Source: Chrysogorgia sp. JL179-B06
Taxonomy: Eukaryota > Cnidaria > Anthozoa > Scleralcyonacea > Chrysogorgiidae
Assembly (NCBI GenBank): GCA_035772405.1
Contig: JAYKKM010000250.1
Location: 2,004,501-2,068,500 of the forward strand
DNA: 64,000 nt
Reading direction: 5' to 3'
A program made the position numbers and the translations under genes. The notes below the pieces were generated by a model. The model searched no databases. It had not been told where the DNA came from and was given only the letters and a program-made list of their open reading frames with translations. Positions 11,754 to 21,031 of the stretch are shown piece by piece; position 1 is the stretch's first letter; the number at the start of each line of letters is the position of its first letter.

Positions 11754-12252
11754 TTATTGAACGATAGCGGTAAACAAAATAGGTGGGCAGACCTGGGAGA
11801 GAGAGGACTTACATCCCGAGATGTCGTCATCAGTATGTTGTAAATTACTGGACATAGATTTAATAGTGGTACGCATCAAACAACGGGAATGACTCGAACA
11901 AGCCGCTGATATGTGATGGGAATAACGACGATCGCTAGCGGGGTAAATCAAAAGAGGATCTAAAACCGTAGGGAACGACCCCCCGATATAAACAACGACT
12001 AATAAAAGTAATGTGACTGGAAAAACGGGTTTTAGATAAAATAAGGTCAAACAAACGTAGAGCATGATTACTGATCGACGGTAAAACAGGAAGCAAATAA
12101 CTTACCATTTCGTGACGGAGACTTTGACGAAACTTCTTAAGGTTAGGCATGTCGCAGCGGTATATAGAATATCCGAGAGTAATAAAAAAGTAGAGTGCTG
12201 CGTAGACAGTGTTTTGAATATATAGCAAAGTGAAAAGGTGGTAAACTGCCAA
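11754..12252 (-). other. Penelope 5' region upstream of the RT gene
   Basis: Between the pseudo-LTR and the RT gene lies ~0.5 kb with overlapping open frames (12065-11754 and 12252-11935). They may be the N-terminal part of the element's protein in broken frames, or untranslated leader. No domain is recognisable. Confidence 0.4.
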
Positions 12253-12261
12253 TAATTTAGT

Positions 12262-12299
12262 GACGAGATACTGACGTTTCGAGCGGAGCCGTTCATCAG
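12262..12299 (-). ncRNA. Hammerhead-like motif in Penelope 5' pseudo-LTR
   Basis: This is the second copy, in the same element, of the CTGATGA / CGAAAC / CGTC motif found at 1694-1731. Its position in both terminal blocks of one element is as expected for pseudo-LTR ribozymes. The extra A after CTGATGA and a weak stem III lower confidence in catalysis. Confidence 0.4.
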
Positions 12300-12316
12300 A
12301 GTAAGACGAGATGAAA

Positions 12317-12584
12317 TGGATTGAAATGGATTGTATTGGTTACCACACATGTCTATGAGCTGGGAGACACAGGTTCAAATCCTGGGTCGGACCGCCACTC
12401 AGGGTCTTAAAAATAATCGAGGAGAAAGTGCTGCCTTTGCAATAATATCAGCAAATGGTAAGACTTTCGGGTCTTCTCGGATAACGACCTTAAATCGTAG
12501 GCCCTCGGAACCCCTATCAATTGGGCTTCTAGCCTGTTGGGGTATTCCGTTCACCAAAGAGTGATAAATCTAATAAACTAAACT
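12317..12584 (+). mobile_element. tRNA-derived SINE, copy 1
   Basis: It interrupts the Penelope 5' block between GAGATGAAAT and AAAATAAATAGGG. The head has a tRNA-like B-box (GGTTCAAATCC) behind GGTTACCACACATG. The body (…GTGCTGCCTTTGCAATAA…, …TTCGGGTCTTCTCGGA…) matches the reverse complement of 40305-40618 with scattered changes. The 5' end is slightly truncated relative to the second copy. It holds no functional tRNA. Confidence 0.75.
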
Positions 12585-12665
12585 AAAATAAATAGGGCTT
12601 ATATATGTGCCAAAAGGGTGTCACAGGTGGAAAGTAGCCAATCAAATGCACGGGAAATAAACTAT

Positions 12666-13087
12666 TAGCGGGAACATTTTCTTGCGGCCGTTCCCGCTGT
12701 AACACATGCCCTTTTCTCAATCCCACTGCAGTTATTACTGCCCCCAAATTCGACCACACAATCCGTCATGCTTTTTCATGCACGTCCACCAACATAATTT
12801 ATTGCATTTCTTGCGATAAATGCCCTAAAATCTACATCGGTGAAACTGGGCGACGCCTTTCAGACAGGTTTGCTGAACATCTTCGTTCCGTGAGGATCAA
12901 TGATGGTGACAAACCTGTAGCCCGCCATTTCAACAGCTCCAACCATTTGGTTTCAGACATGAAAGTCTGTGCCATCCTTCCCATCTCCGGTGGCAACGAT
13001 AACCGCAAGCGGCAAGAGAAGCGTCTCATTTTTAAACTTGGCACCACACATCCTCTTGGTCTTAACAAACGTTTTTCTTTTATTTAA
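12666..13087 (+). pseudogene. Penelope GIY-YIG endonuclease, 5'-truncated plus-strand copy
   Basis: It opens mid-gene at GAACATTTTCTTGCGG and runs in one frame to a stop at 13085-13087. It includes a Cys-containing lead-in (FSCGRSRCNTCPF), the GIY-YIG core (YCISCDKCPKIYIGETGRR), the conserved Arg/His region (RFAEHLRSVRI) and the HFNSSNH block. The domain cuts DNA at the insertion site in Penelope elements. It lacks the RT and has no start of its own. The sequence is close to that of the minus copy. Confidence 0.85.
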
Positions 13088-13469
13088 TTTCCTAAAAGTT
13101 TTTTGTTATTTTATTTTGCTTGGAACTTTTTATTATTAGCTTATGCACTTTCATTCCTTTTCAAGTCTTTGTTTCTATTATTATCGCCTAATCCCCTTGA
13201 ATATTGGACCTGTCATTTCTCCCACCCCCTCAGTCTGCTTATTGATCGACTGTAAAAATAGTAAATGATTTAACTTTTCCCATCTCATTAATTATTAGTT
13301 AGTTTATTTCCCGTGCATTTGATTGGCTACTTTCTACCTGTGACACCCTTTTGGCATATATATAAGCCCTATTTATTTTATTTCATCTCGTCTTACTCTG
13401 ATGAACGGCTCCGCTCGAAACGTCAGTATCTCGTCACTAAATTATTGGCAGTTTACCACCTTTTCACTT
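13088..13469 (+). mobile_element. Penelope 3' untranslated region, plus-strand copy
   Basis: Runs from the stop to the target duplication at 13470, collinear with the reverse complement of 1611-2060 but about 60 bases shorter at the end. It contains the hammerhead-like core at 13398-13435. Confidence 0.8.
13398..13435 (+). ncRNA. Hammerhead-like motif, plus-strand Penelope copy
   Basis: Third copy of the CTGATGA … CGAAAC … CGTC core. Its stem II loop is ACGGCTCCGCT, where the 1694-1731 copy has AGGGCTCCGCT, a single change inside the stem. Confidence 0.4.
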
Positions 13470-13484
13470 CACCTTTATTCAGAG

Positions 13485-15289
13485 ATCCAAGCAATCTTAC
13501 AATATCAACGAAACGTCCTATGCAGCGTCTTTGAGCAGGACAATTTGCAATATAAATAGTTAAATTTGTGCTTAACAAAACAGTAGTTTTTAAGTTTTGG
13601 AAATATTAAATAAAGCGTTAAAATCAAATAGTCGTGGTTTGTTTATATAATGATTAAGATCATTCAGGTCCACTGATCCACACATTTCAGTCCTGAGATA
13701 ACGTTCTCATCTTGGAACGGTTTTTATTATGTAGTCAAATCATGTAACTTTATATAAAAATTTTACTATAAAATCTTTGTGCTCTGATTGACTAAAAATA
13801 AAAATAAAATTAATACCTCTGCTTGTCAAACAGATGCATTTCTTGCAACTTCACTGATTTAGCAGTCTATGGGCTTGTCATTTGTCCAAGCCCGATGTGC
13901 TTCCACACACATTCTATGGTTATCTGACCTCTCGTGCCTGAAAAAATAGTATCATAGCAAAATTTAAAATTGTGCTATACTGGAGGTGATGATAATTTTT
14001 CACGAAAAGTGACAAAGTTACAGTGTATTTATGTTTAGTGATCATTCCTGAAGATATGCTAGTATATTTATTTACCATTAAAACCTTATCCCGCAGGTGT
14101 CCCGAGTTATCCGTGAGAAGTGTTCGCGATATCCTTGTATCCTGGTTACCAGACGCCAGGGTGAGTGTCGAGTTCACGCCAAGGTGTCAAAGAAATTCGA
14201 TTGAATTACATCCTGTCCCATAACCACTACGCTGAGGAAATTTGTCATATATACAGACCGCGAATTCACCATGCCCCGCACTAAGTTGTCTCCATATAAA
14301 CAGGCCATTAAATCAGTTGTTTACAGTTTATTATAAAATAACCGGAAGTAAATGAGCGAGTAGACGCTATCTGATTGGTTACTGAGCTCAAAAACCGTGC
14401 ATTATAACTCAATAAAGATTTTAAGTAGTTTGAATCACAAAAAAGTCGAAGAACACCTGGATACAAAGCTAATCAAGGTACTAACACAACAGAATGTTTT
14501 AACTGTAACGTTGAGTGCATTTTCATCGCTAAAATCGCCAACGTGTTTTCATCAAAGGCTTCCTAGCAACGTGCGTTGCTACGTGCTAGCAACGTCTCTT
14601 ATAACAGGTAAATCTACATTTTTCATGGCTTTATTGTTAATTTAATGGTGTTATTTTATAAAAGAAATAAAAAACTTTGTCTTGTGTGATTATCGAGCTA
14701 TAATGGCGCTCGAGAAGCTAGTAAAACACTCGGCTATCGTCTCGTGTTTTACACGCATCTCTCGTGCCATTATAACTCGATAATCACACGCGACACGTTT
14801 TTTATTTCTTAAATATTACTTACCTGACTACCGAAACAACCGGCAATAGAAACGGTATGCTTTATCTGTTTTATCTGTTTTCTTTGAGTATTCTATCCAC
14901 TTGAATCTCTCATACCAAGCTGTTAAAAACTTTCGGTTCTTATCTTTTGGAAAGTGTCCACTTTGCAGCTGATATGCACCTTTTCCCCATTACATGGTTT
15001 CTTGCATCTCTCTGTGATGGTACTAAACTTGATGGTTCATAGTCGTATGAACCAAGGATAAAGGATGGCAATAGTCGCAGCATCTGAAAGACTTTGACCT
15101 TTGTTATTTGTGCAACGAATGTCTTTCACATGAACAGCGCATGCTTGGCATCAAGGGCGAACTTCGCGTCTTCACCTAGATCACAATAGTACTGCACATA
15201 CGTCATTACCCACCTATACATTATTACCTACCAATAGTTTTTCAAAATAAATAAGTTTCTATTTTAACATTAATAATAATCAAAAACAT
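13485..15289. other. Non-coding stretch with one palindrome
   Basis: No protein or RNA gene is recognisable. An inverted repeat at 14660-14813 is listed separately. A GCAACG-type inverted motif lies near 14560-14600. Confidence 0.5.
14660..14813. repeat. Palindromic MITE-like hairpin
   Basis: AAGAAATAAAAAAC and GTGTGATTATCGAGCTATAA on the left are mirrored by TTATAACTCGATAATCACAC and GTTTTTTATTTCTT on the right, with ~60-bp arms and a short centre. It is probably a small non-autonomous fold-back element. Confidence 0.6.
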
Positions 15290-16800
15290 TCCTTCAAAAG
15301 AAAAGGGCACACAAGTCTATAGTAAAGATCCTAAGTCAATTGCAGAAGATTTTAATCAGTTCTTCACTTCTGTAGGAAGGAACACTGCCATGACGGCGAC
15401 AAGCTCAGTCAAAGGCAATGATATCGCACTGTTAAACCTTTTTTAAATTTAATAACTTATCCACCAGATCAGCATTTCAATTTTAGACCTGTTATTTGTA
15501 CTGAAGTTCAATGTATCATTATGGCTATGCCAAGTAACAAATCACCCAGTCTGATACCTATCATTTTTGTCCTCTTACACATATAATAAACTGCTCTCTT
15601 ACGACAGGCATGTTCCCTGACTTATGGAAGATTTCTGAAGCAATACCATTGCTAGAAGACGAAGATCATGAGGTTGCCTCAAATAATCGACCCCTCTCAC
15701 TTCTTGTGGTTGTATGAAATGAAAGGGTGTGTGAAAAAGTTGCCCTAGATCAATTCAGCTAATACCTAAAGAGCGTATGTCATCACCAGCGTATGTCATC
15801 ACACCAAAGCAGAAACAGAAGACTTCACTCCACAGACACCCTAAACATCTTGATTAGTGACACCATGTTGGATGCCATTGATAAAAAGAAGGTAACAGCA
15901 CTTATCCTATTCGATTTATCCAAAGCCTTTGACAGTGTCTGCCACTCAATTCTATTGCACAAACTGAGCTGTGTTGGTGCCTTGTCTGAACTGTTAAAGT
16001 GCCCCTAACCTTTTTATTGTCTTATTTGGAAGAACTTTTAAAATGATAAAGTAACTTATTTTGAAGATTTTCGTTTCTTCGCTTTCTTTTTGAGATATAT
16101 CAGTTTGTTTGATATGCAAATGTCCGTAATTTACGTCACATGCATAATGAGTTATCAGAGAATGTTATATATCTTTACGTTCATCAAATAAAAACACTAA
16201 AGTGTGAATAACACGTGTGCGTGTGTTTCACTACAACACCAAACTTCTCGATTTTAAAGGATTTCGTTCGAGAATGAAAGAGATACACACATCTCTCCAA
16301 TAAGTCAGTATGCATGTGTGACGTAAATTCCGGACATTTGCATATCAAGCAAACTGATATATCTCAAACAGAATGCAAAGAAACGAAAATGTTCAAAAGA
16401 AGTTACTTTATCATTTTAAAAGTTCTTCCAAATAAGACAAAAAAATAATTTGAGGTTAGGGGCACTTTAAATGGTTTAAGAGCTATTTGTCAAGTAGATC
16501 CCAATACGTACAGATTGGATCATCTTCAACTCTTCCTATTATCCATGGTGTGGTGCAACATTATCACTTATATAAACGATCACCAGCGCCCACACAATCA
16601 TGTAATCTTGATTCATATGTTGACGATTCAAACTTTATCAGTCATTCTCTATTAAAGATATGGAACAGACAACAGTCAATCTGGAGGAAGACCTTCACAG
16701 AGCTGCTAGGTAGTGTTTTGAGCACCAATTATTAATCAACCCCAACAAAACCAAATTTCGTCTCGTCGGTTCTGGGATATACTTCATGGTAACAATACAT
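15290..16800 (+). pseudogene. Old CR1/L2-like LINE remnant, split by a MITE
   Basis: Fragments of a non-LTR reverse transcriptase can be read in several frames: AEDFNQFFTSVGRNTA near 15340-15400, motif A LFDLSKAFDSVCH near 15910, WFKSYLSSRSQYVQIG after the MITE (16470-16530), SYVDDSNF (motif C variant, 16615) and INPNKTKFRLVGS (16735-16770). Frameshifts and stops are frequent, so it is an ancient copy. It runs up to the telomere-like tract in which the Polinton inserted. Confidence 0.75.
15998..16466. mobile_element. TTAA-flanked MITE inside the LINE
   Basis: TTAA is duplicated at 15994-15997 and 16467-16470. The ends AGTGCCCCTAACC and GGTTAGGGGCACT begin inverted repeats of ~180 bp (both contain TTTTAAAATGATAAAGTAAC and CAAATGTCCG). 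It is non-coding. TTAA targets fit the piggyBac or Kolobok type. Confidence 0.75.
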
Positions 16801-16822
16801 ATAGTCTCCCACCGTATTTTAC

Positions 16823-16857
16823 GGTTATTGTTAGGGTTATGGTTAGGATTAGAGTTA
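16823..16857. repeat. Degenerate telomere-like tract, left Polinton flank
   Basis: GGTTATTGTTAGGGTTATGG… ends in the target duplication GAGTTA (16852-16857). It continues beyond the element at 34203-34260, so the Polinton inserted into a ~95-bp run of TTAGGG-like repeats. Confidence 0.6.
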
Positions 16858-17017
16858 AGTAGTATAGAGAGTGGCGGTACGAGCTCAGTCAACGTCAACC
16901 GTAATATAAACACCAAAACATCGCCAAATTTGTGTCGAGCCACAACTTAGCGATGTTTTGGTGTTTATGTTTTACAATCGACGTTGACTAACTCGCACCA
17001 CCACTCTCTATACTACT
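16858..17017. repeat. 160-bp palindrome forming the left tip of the Polinton
   Basis: The outermost AGTAGTATAGAGAGTGG returns inverted as CCACTCTCTATACTACT at 17001-17017. Inside are further matched arms (AACACCAAAACATCGC and its complement GCGATGTTTTGGTGTT). The arms are not identical (GTACGAGCTCAGTC against GACTAACTCGCAC), so each tip has two distinguishable arms. Confidence 0.85.
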
Positions 17018-17116
17018 ATGGCAATCATTAGTCATTCTAAACACCCCTCCCATGTTTTCTACTCAATTGATAAGAAATACTAAAATAACTGTTTTCGCTA
17101 AATTTAAAGCTAGAAT

Positions 17117-17267
17117 GTGTCGTTTCATCATTTTCACGTCTTTAAAAAGTGGAGAATGTCGTTTCAACATTTTCGCGTATTTAAAAAAAAAGGCATAGTG
17201 TGCCACTTCAACGTTTTCACACATTTAAAAAAGTAGAAGGTGTCATTTCAGCATTTTTACATTTTTG
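17117..17267 (+). repeat. Four ~41-bp degenerate tandem repeats in the TIR
   Basis: Units start near 17117, 17158, 17200 and 17240, each with TGTCRTTTCANCATTTT followed by a C/G-containing pair and TTTAAAAA. They are mirrored at about 33795-33945. Iterated sites inside a viral terminus may bind replication or transcription proteins (inference). Confidence 0.6.
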
Positions 17268-17428
17268 TTCAACAAACCACCGACGCGTTCTGCTGCTGTC
17301 TCACAAATTCACGCGCGAAAAAAAAAACCACCAGATTTTGATTCTAGTGGTGATGTTTATCCAAATGGATGGCGAAATGGCGCTCTTTTGATTGGCTAAC
17401 AACGTTAGCTAACAAATAGCCAACTACT

Positions 17429-20400
17429 CTACGAATTAGTCCGTTTGCTCACTACAATGTTTTTGTGACCATACGCGTAGGAGTCAATACCATTTTCTAA
17501 AAGGTATCGTTTATCGTCAAAACAGGATAACGACACTTTGTTAATTTCATAACTACCTAGCTGATGCTTGACACTTCTAATGGTCTTCATTGTGTGTCGC
17601 AATTGTTTCTGCTCGAGTAACACACTTTTATAATCTTCGTGCTTAATCACTTTTTTAATTATATTCTTTCTAATACCTTTAGCAGTTTTCCCACCACCCC
17701 CATCCTCTTTCAAATAGCTATACATTTTACTGCGCAACCCGACGAACTCAATAATTGGTGTTCCAGCGCACTCGTCCTTCATCTTGCCAATGACTTTCTT
17801 GTTCTCTTTGAAAGCGAATGGGTTGTCTGCAGGGTAATCGCTATTGTCAAACTTTTCGCGCTCCTCCATGAAGTCAGAATAAACGTCGTCAGTTTTGATT
17901 GTGTACAACAGACTGTCAGTGTCGGTGAAGTGTAGTCTGCAGGTATCGCTAGAGTACTTTTTCATGATATAGTTGTAGTGGAAGTCATACATCAACGTTT
18001 TGCTCAAGTCTAGTATGCACATACCCACATATGCAGGTCTATTTAGTGTCAACGTTTCTTTGACTTTGTGGACAGCGACTAAATTCTCGCTAAATATCTT
18101 GCAAGACACAAACGTAGGCTTTGAGACAAGCTTTTCTAACTTTTTCTCGGTGGTCACTAATCTTACATCCACACGCTTCCTCAAATTCTCCATTGTTTTT
18201 CCAAACACACTGTTGTTCATCAACTTGAAGAAGTCCTTCTCAAAAGCGTTCTTAGCCGCAGTTCTTTTGACTGTGTTAAAGTCGATGTACTTGCCCAACC
18301 ACTTAGACTGGTCGAACTGTAGGACCCTATGAATCTTTTTGATTTTCAATCCAAGATCCATGTACAACTGCAGATTTCCATAGTGACACACGTACTTTTT
18401 TTTGTCCATCAAATTAGTCACCAGCTTTTTCACACCACCAACACTCACGTTAAACTTATTTTTGATTTTCGTGCAGTACTCTGACAACATGTCGACAGTT
18501 ATCTCCATCTTTTCAGGAGCCAGCGGGTAATCGTTGTGTAGGTCATGCAAATGGGTTGGATACTCCAAGTCGACCTCAAGCAGTAAACCTTTTTTACTAT
18601 TGTTGTGATACTCACGCAGATTAACCTTTTTTATTTCTTTCTCAGTCAACCACTTGAAGCCACCTGTAGGTAGACTTCGACTCATTGCCCACCCATATAA
18701 ATTGTTGGCGTCAAGGTACATCAAATACTTCGACTCTTGCGCTTTATCGTACCCCTTCATGTATTTATTATTCGCCACACCATGTCTGTTGCATATGTAG
18801 CTCACACCACCACGCATACCTAATTCTACGAACTGGAACATGTCGATGTCGGACAATAATTCGAGTTCTACTCCAGTCATCTTCAGCATGGCATCCCAAG
18901 CCAACCCAGGCGATGTGAAATAATGGCAAGGGTCTAATTTATACTCACGATGGCACGTCTTTCTAAAGTTCTCAAAAACGTCGGCAAGCAAGAGCACATC
19001 GCTTTTCAAATACAGGTCGTGATACCCACCCATACTTTCAACGTCGAAGTAGTCCCACACGTCGATGGCACGCTCGTGCATTTCTTCCGTGATGTGCTCA
19101 TCGTTCAGAACGCTGTAGAAATCTTTTTTGGAGGGTAGCTCGCGCTCGTCGAATTTTTCAAAGGAGTTCATATAATCATAGGGGTAGACTCCCTTTCTTG
19201 TCATTAGTGCCAACCCATCGTCGCGAAACACTTCTGACGTGTATTTGAAAGCGTCCCTTGGTAGGTTCTTCACCAAGTTGTCCAAAGAGCTACCCATGAA
19301 CTGAAAGCTGTCCAAAAATACCAAGTTTTTTCCAAGCATGAACGCCATGTACTTCTCCATGTTGTTCGGTATCACGTTAATATCTTGACCAAACTTACCA
19401 ATCTCCTGCATGATAAAATGACTATCGTAGCCACGTAAGTTATGAAAGATCACAGGAATTTTATCAGTCAACTTAAAGTTCACATTACAGTCACGATGCG
19501 CGGACCCTCTGTACTTACCTGACACGTGACAGTGGTCTCTCACTCTAACGTCGGCGCTAGTGTACTCAACGCTGCAAATATGACAACTCTTAGCCTCGTC
19601 GAAATTCTTCTTATCGTCGTCAGTCAGTATCATCTCTTTGTTAAAGTGACTTTCAGATGTTTCTTTACAATATTCAACAATTTCTAACATCTCCCCAATG
19701 AACTTGTTGACTGCATTTTCACCGCGATACACTTTTACTGGCTTACTGTACTCATTGTCATAGCAACAAACCAATTTATACCCATAACCACAGTCAACGT
19801 GCCTCTGGTAAGCGTTTGTGTAGCTACACTCGCTTGACAGCTTTGTTGTGTGCATCTTCTGTGTGATAGCCTCGAAGTCTGCGTACACCACAAATGGTAC
19901 GTTTAGCTGTCTACTAAAATTCTCATATTTCACTTTCGCACCTTTTTGCGGCATTTTAATAGCTTGCTTCCCATTAATGACCAAACATACTTCAATGTGG
20001 CTTTCAAGCACGTCCTCTCGGGTGAAGCACTGCAAACAATACCTACAAAAGTGCTTTCTCGCCTCATGCTTTGTTTGCCGGTGCATGAATTTATTAAAAT
20101 CGCGAATGTAGACGTAGTGCTTGTTACCTACGTCATTAGTTATCAACAACAAGTCCATATGGTCAGGGTACACCTCCTTAGAAACGTACACAGGGAATGG
20201 CTGCTTATTTTCGTACCCAAAAACATTTATGCTAATATCGTTTGCCTTTTCGATCTTGTTGTAGTCTTTGACTGATACTGGGAAGTCAATTCCGTCATAG
20301 TTCAGCTCACTGACATGCCTAGCGTACTTCGACGTTCTATCAGAGTTTTTTCCAGCAGGGAATTTATGTGCGAGGTGACACCATCTAAAGCACTCGTTGT

Positions 20401-21025
20401 CATCACCGTTATTTACGTTTATCAAACCCTTCTTACTGTTACGCAGCTCCTTTGGCAACGCAATGTAGCTACTCCCACGCAGAGGTCTGTAAATAGCGAT
20501 ATTGACGTAGTGCGCATCTATTTTGTCGATAGTCCATCCAGACCCCTCAGATAACCACCCAGCTATCCGCGTCAAGATCTGTTCCGACCCATGATTGGCG
20601 ACACCCTCGATGTCGTGCTCGTTAATGACGACGAACGTTTCGCTGTTAAAGTAGGCAGTTTTGTACGTGGTCTTATTGAGTTCTAAAACTTTCTCAAAAG
20701 TGACCTTGACTGTCTCCACCACTTTCATTCCATTGGTCTCACCTAGTTCACGTCTCAAAAGGTTAGTGACAGCACTTCTACTACCATTTACCTGATTGAT
20801 GTCTCTGTCGTCAATTACCTCGACTCCATAAGACCTTGTGAACCCTCTCAGTGCTCGATCCAACAAATGTGTTGACGGTGTGAGGTCTTGGGCTACAGGT
20901 TGTGTTTCTCGATCTCTAAAGAAGCCGTGAACGTTGGTCGCTTCATCTGTTAGTGAATTGACAACGGCTGCACTCGTCTTATGCGCCCGTCTTTTTGTCA
21001 GTGGGTTTTTCGCAGTCCGACTCAT
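17429..21025 (-). CDS. polB: Protein-primed-type family B DNA polymerase (Polinton PolB), 1198 aa
   Basis: Copies the element. Visible blocks in order: a C2H2-like zinc site (~327-347, KHFCRYCLQCF); Exo I YADFEAI (~381-387); a Cys/His cluster CHIC…RDHCHVSGKYRGSAHRDCN (~481-514), known from Polinton polymerases and resembling endonuclease VII zinc sites; Exo II FHNLRGYDSHF (~527); Exo III YLKSDVLLLADVF (~672); motif A DANNLYGWAM (~772); motif B KNAFEKDFFKLMNNSVFGKT (~925); and motif C TDTDS (~1034). All catalytic acidic residues are present, so both polymerase and proofreading activities look intact. The ~320 N-terminal residues may include the protein-primer region. The last seven codons lie inside the TIR. 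TATATA sits about 15 bases before the start. It is first of a five-gene minus-strand block, 6 bases after the next gene upstream. Confidence 0.97.
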   Translation of the reverse strand: MSRTAKNPLTKRRAHKTSAAVVNSLTDEATNVHGFFRDRETQPVAQDLTPSTHLLDRALRGFTRSYGVEVIDDRDINQVNGSRSAVTNLLRRELGETNGMKVVETVKVTFEKVLELNKTTYKTAYFNSETFVVINEHDIEGVANHGSEQILTRIAGWLSEGSGWTIDKIDAHYVNIAIYRPLRGSSYIALPKELRNSKKGLINVNNGDDNECFRWCHLAHKFPAGKNSDRTSKYARHVSELNYDGIDFPVSVKDYNKIEKANDISINVFGYENKQPFPVYVSKEVYPDHMDLLLITNDVGNKHYVYIRDFNKFMHRQTKHEARKHFCRYCLQCFTREDVLESHIEVCLVINGKQAIKMPQKGAKVKYENFSRQLNVPFVVYADFEAITQKMHTTKLSSECSYTNAYQRHVDCGYGYKLVCCYDNEYSKPVKVYRGENAVNKFIGEMLEIVEYCKETSESHFNKEMILTDDDKKNFDEAKSCHICSVEYTSADVRVRDHCHVSGKYRGSAHRDCNVNFKLTDKIPVIFHNLRGYDSHFIMQEIGKFGQDINVIPNNMEKYMAFMLGKNLVFLDSFQFMGSSLDNLVKNLPRDAFKYTSEVFRDDGLALMTRKGVYPYDYMNSFEKFDERELPSKKDFYSVLNDEHITEEMHERAIDVWDYFDVESMGGYHDLYLKSDVLLLADVFENFRKTCHREYKLDPCHYFTSPGLAWDAMLKMTGVELELLSDIDMFQFVELGMRGGVSYICNRHGVANNKYMKGYDKAQESKYLMYLDANNLYGWAMSRSLPTGGFKWLTEKEIKKVNLREYHNNSKKGLLLEVDLEYPTHLHDLHNDYPLAPEKMEITVDMLSEYCTKIKNKFNVSVGGVKKLVTNLMDKKKYVCHYGNLQLYMDLGLKIKKIHRVLQFDQSKWLGKYIDFNTVKRTAAKNAFEKDFFKLMNNSVFGKTMENLRKRVDVRLVTTEKKLEKLVSKPTFVSCKIFSENLVAVHKVKETLTLNRPAYVGMCILDLSKTLMYDFHYNYIMKKYSSDTCRLHFTDTDSLLYTIKTDDVYSDFMEEREKFDNSDYPADNPFAFKENKKVIGKMKDECAGTPIIEFVGLRSKMYSYLKEDGGGGKTAKGIRKNIIKKVIKHEDYKSVLLEQKQLRHTMKTIRSVKHQLGSYEINKVSLSCFDDKRYLLENGIDSYAYGHKNIVVSKRTNS

Positions 21026-21031
21026 TGACTT

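Larger units (their letters stand above)
1611..13469 (-). mobile_element. Compound Penelope-like element (inverted dimer), nested by later insertions
   Basis: The unit is flanked by a 15-bp direct repeat, CACCTTTAT(C/T)CAGAG, at 1596-1610 and 13470-13484. Inside are a long minus-strand copy (12665 down to 1611, in pieces) and a 5'-truncated plus-strand copy (12666-13469), joined head to head at 12665/12666. Both carry the same 3' untranslated region and GIY-YIG coding end. Since one duplication flanks the pair, both probably entered in a single event. Penelope elements are known for inverted or tandem partial copies and pseudo-LTRs. The long copy is interrupted by 2101-3760, 3895-9609 and a SINE near 12317-12584; removing them restores a continuous element. 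Confidence 0.8.
16858..17453 (+). repeat. Polinton left terminal inverted repeat
   Basis: Matches the reverse complement of 33609-34202 with scattered substitutions. In order it contains a 160-bp palindrome, a spacer, four ~41-bp tandem repeats, an A-tract and a CACCAG…GTGGTG hairpin. The inner edge lies inside the last codons of the DNA polymerase gene. Confidence 0.95.

Noticed and set aside
12331..12564. tRNA gene or small protein at 12331-12564
   Set aside because: The tRNA-like boxes belong to a SINE with a second copy at 40305-40618; no cloverleaf and no conserved protein.
13313..13534. Small protein starting MHLIGYFLPVTPFW (also at 1601-1816)
   Set aside because: It is an open frame in the Penelope 3' untranslated repeat and appears wherever that repeat occurs.
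17639..20554. Plus-strand frames of 60-117 aa across the polymerase region
   Set aside because: They are antisense to an intact 1198-aa polymerase with all motifs; composition is that of mirrored codons.
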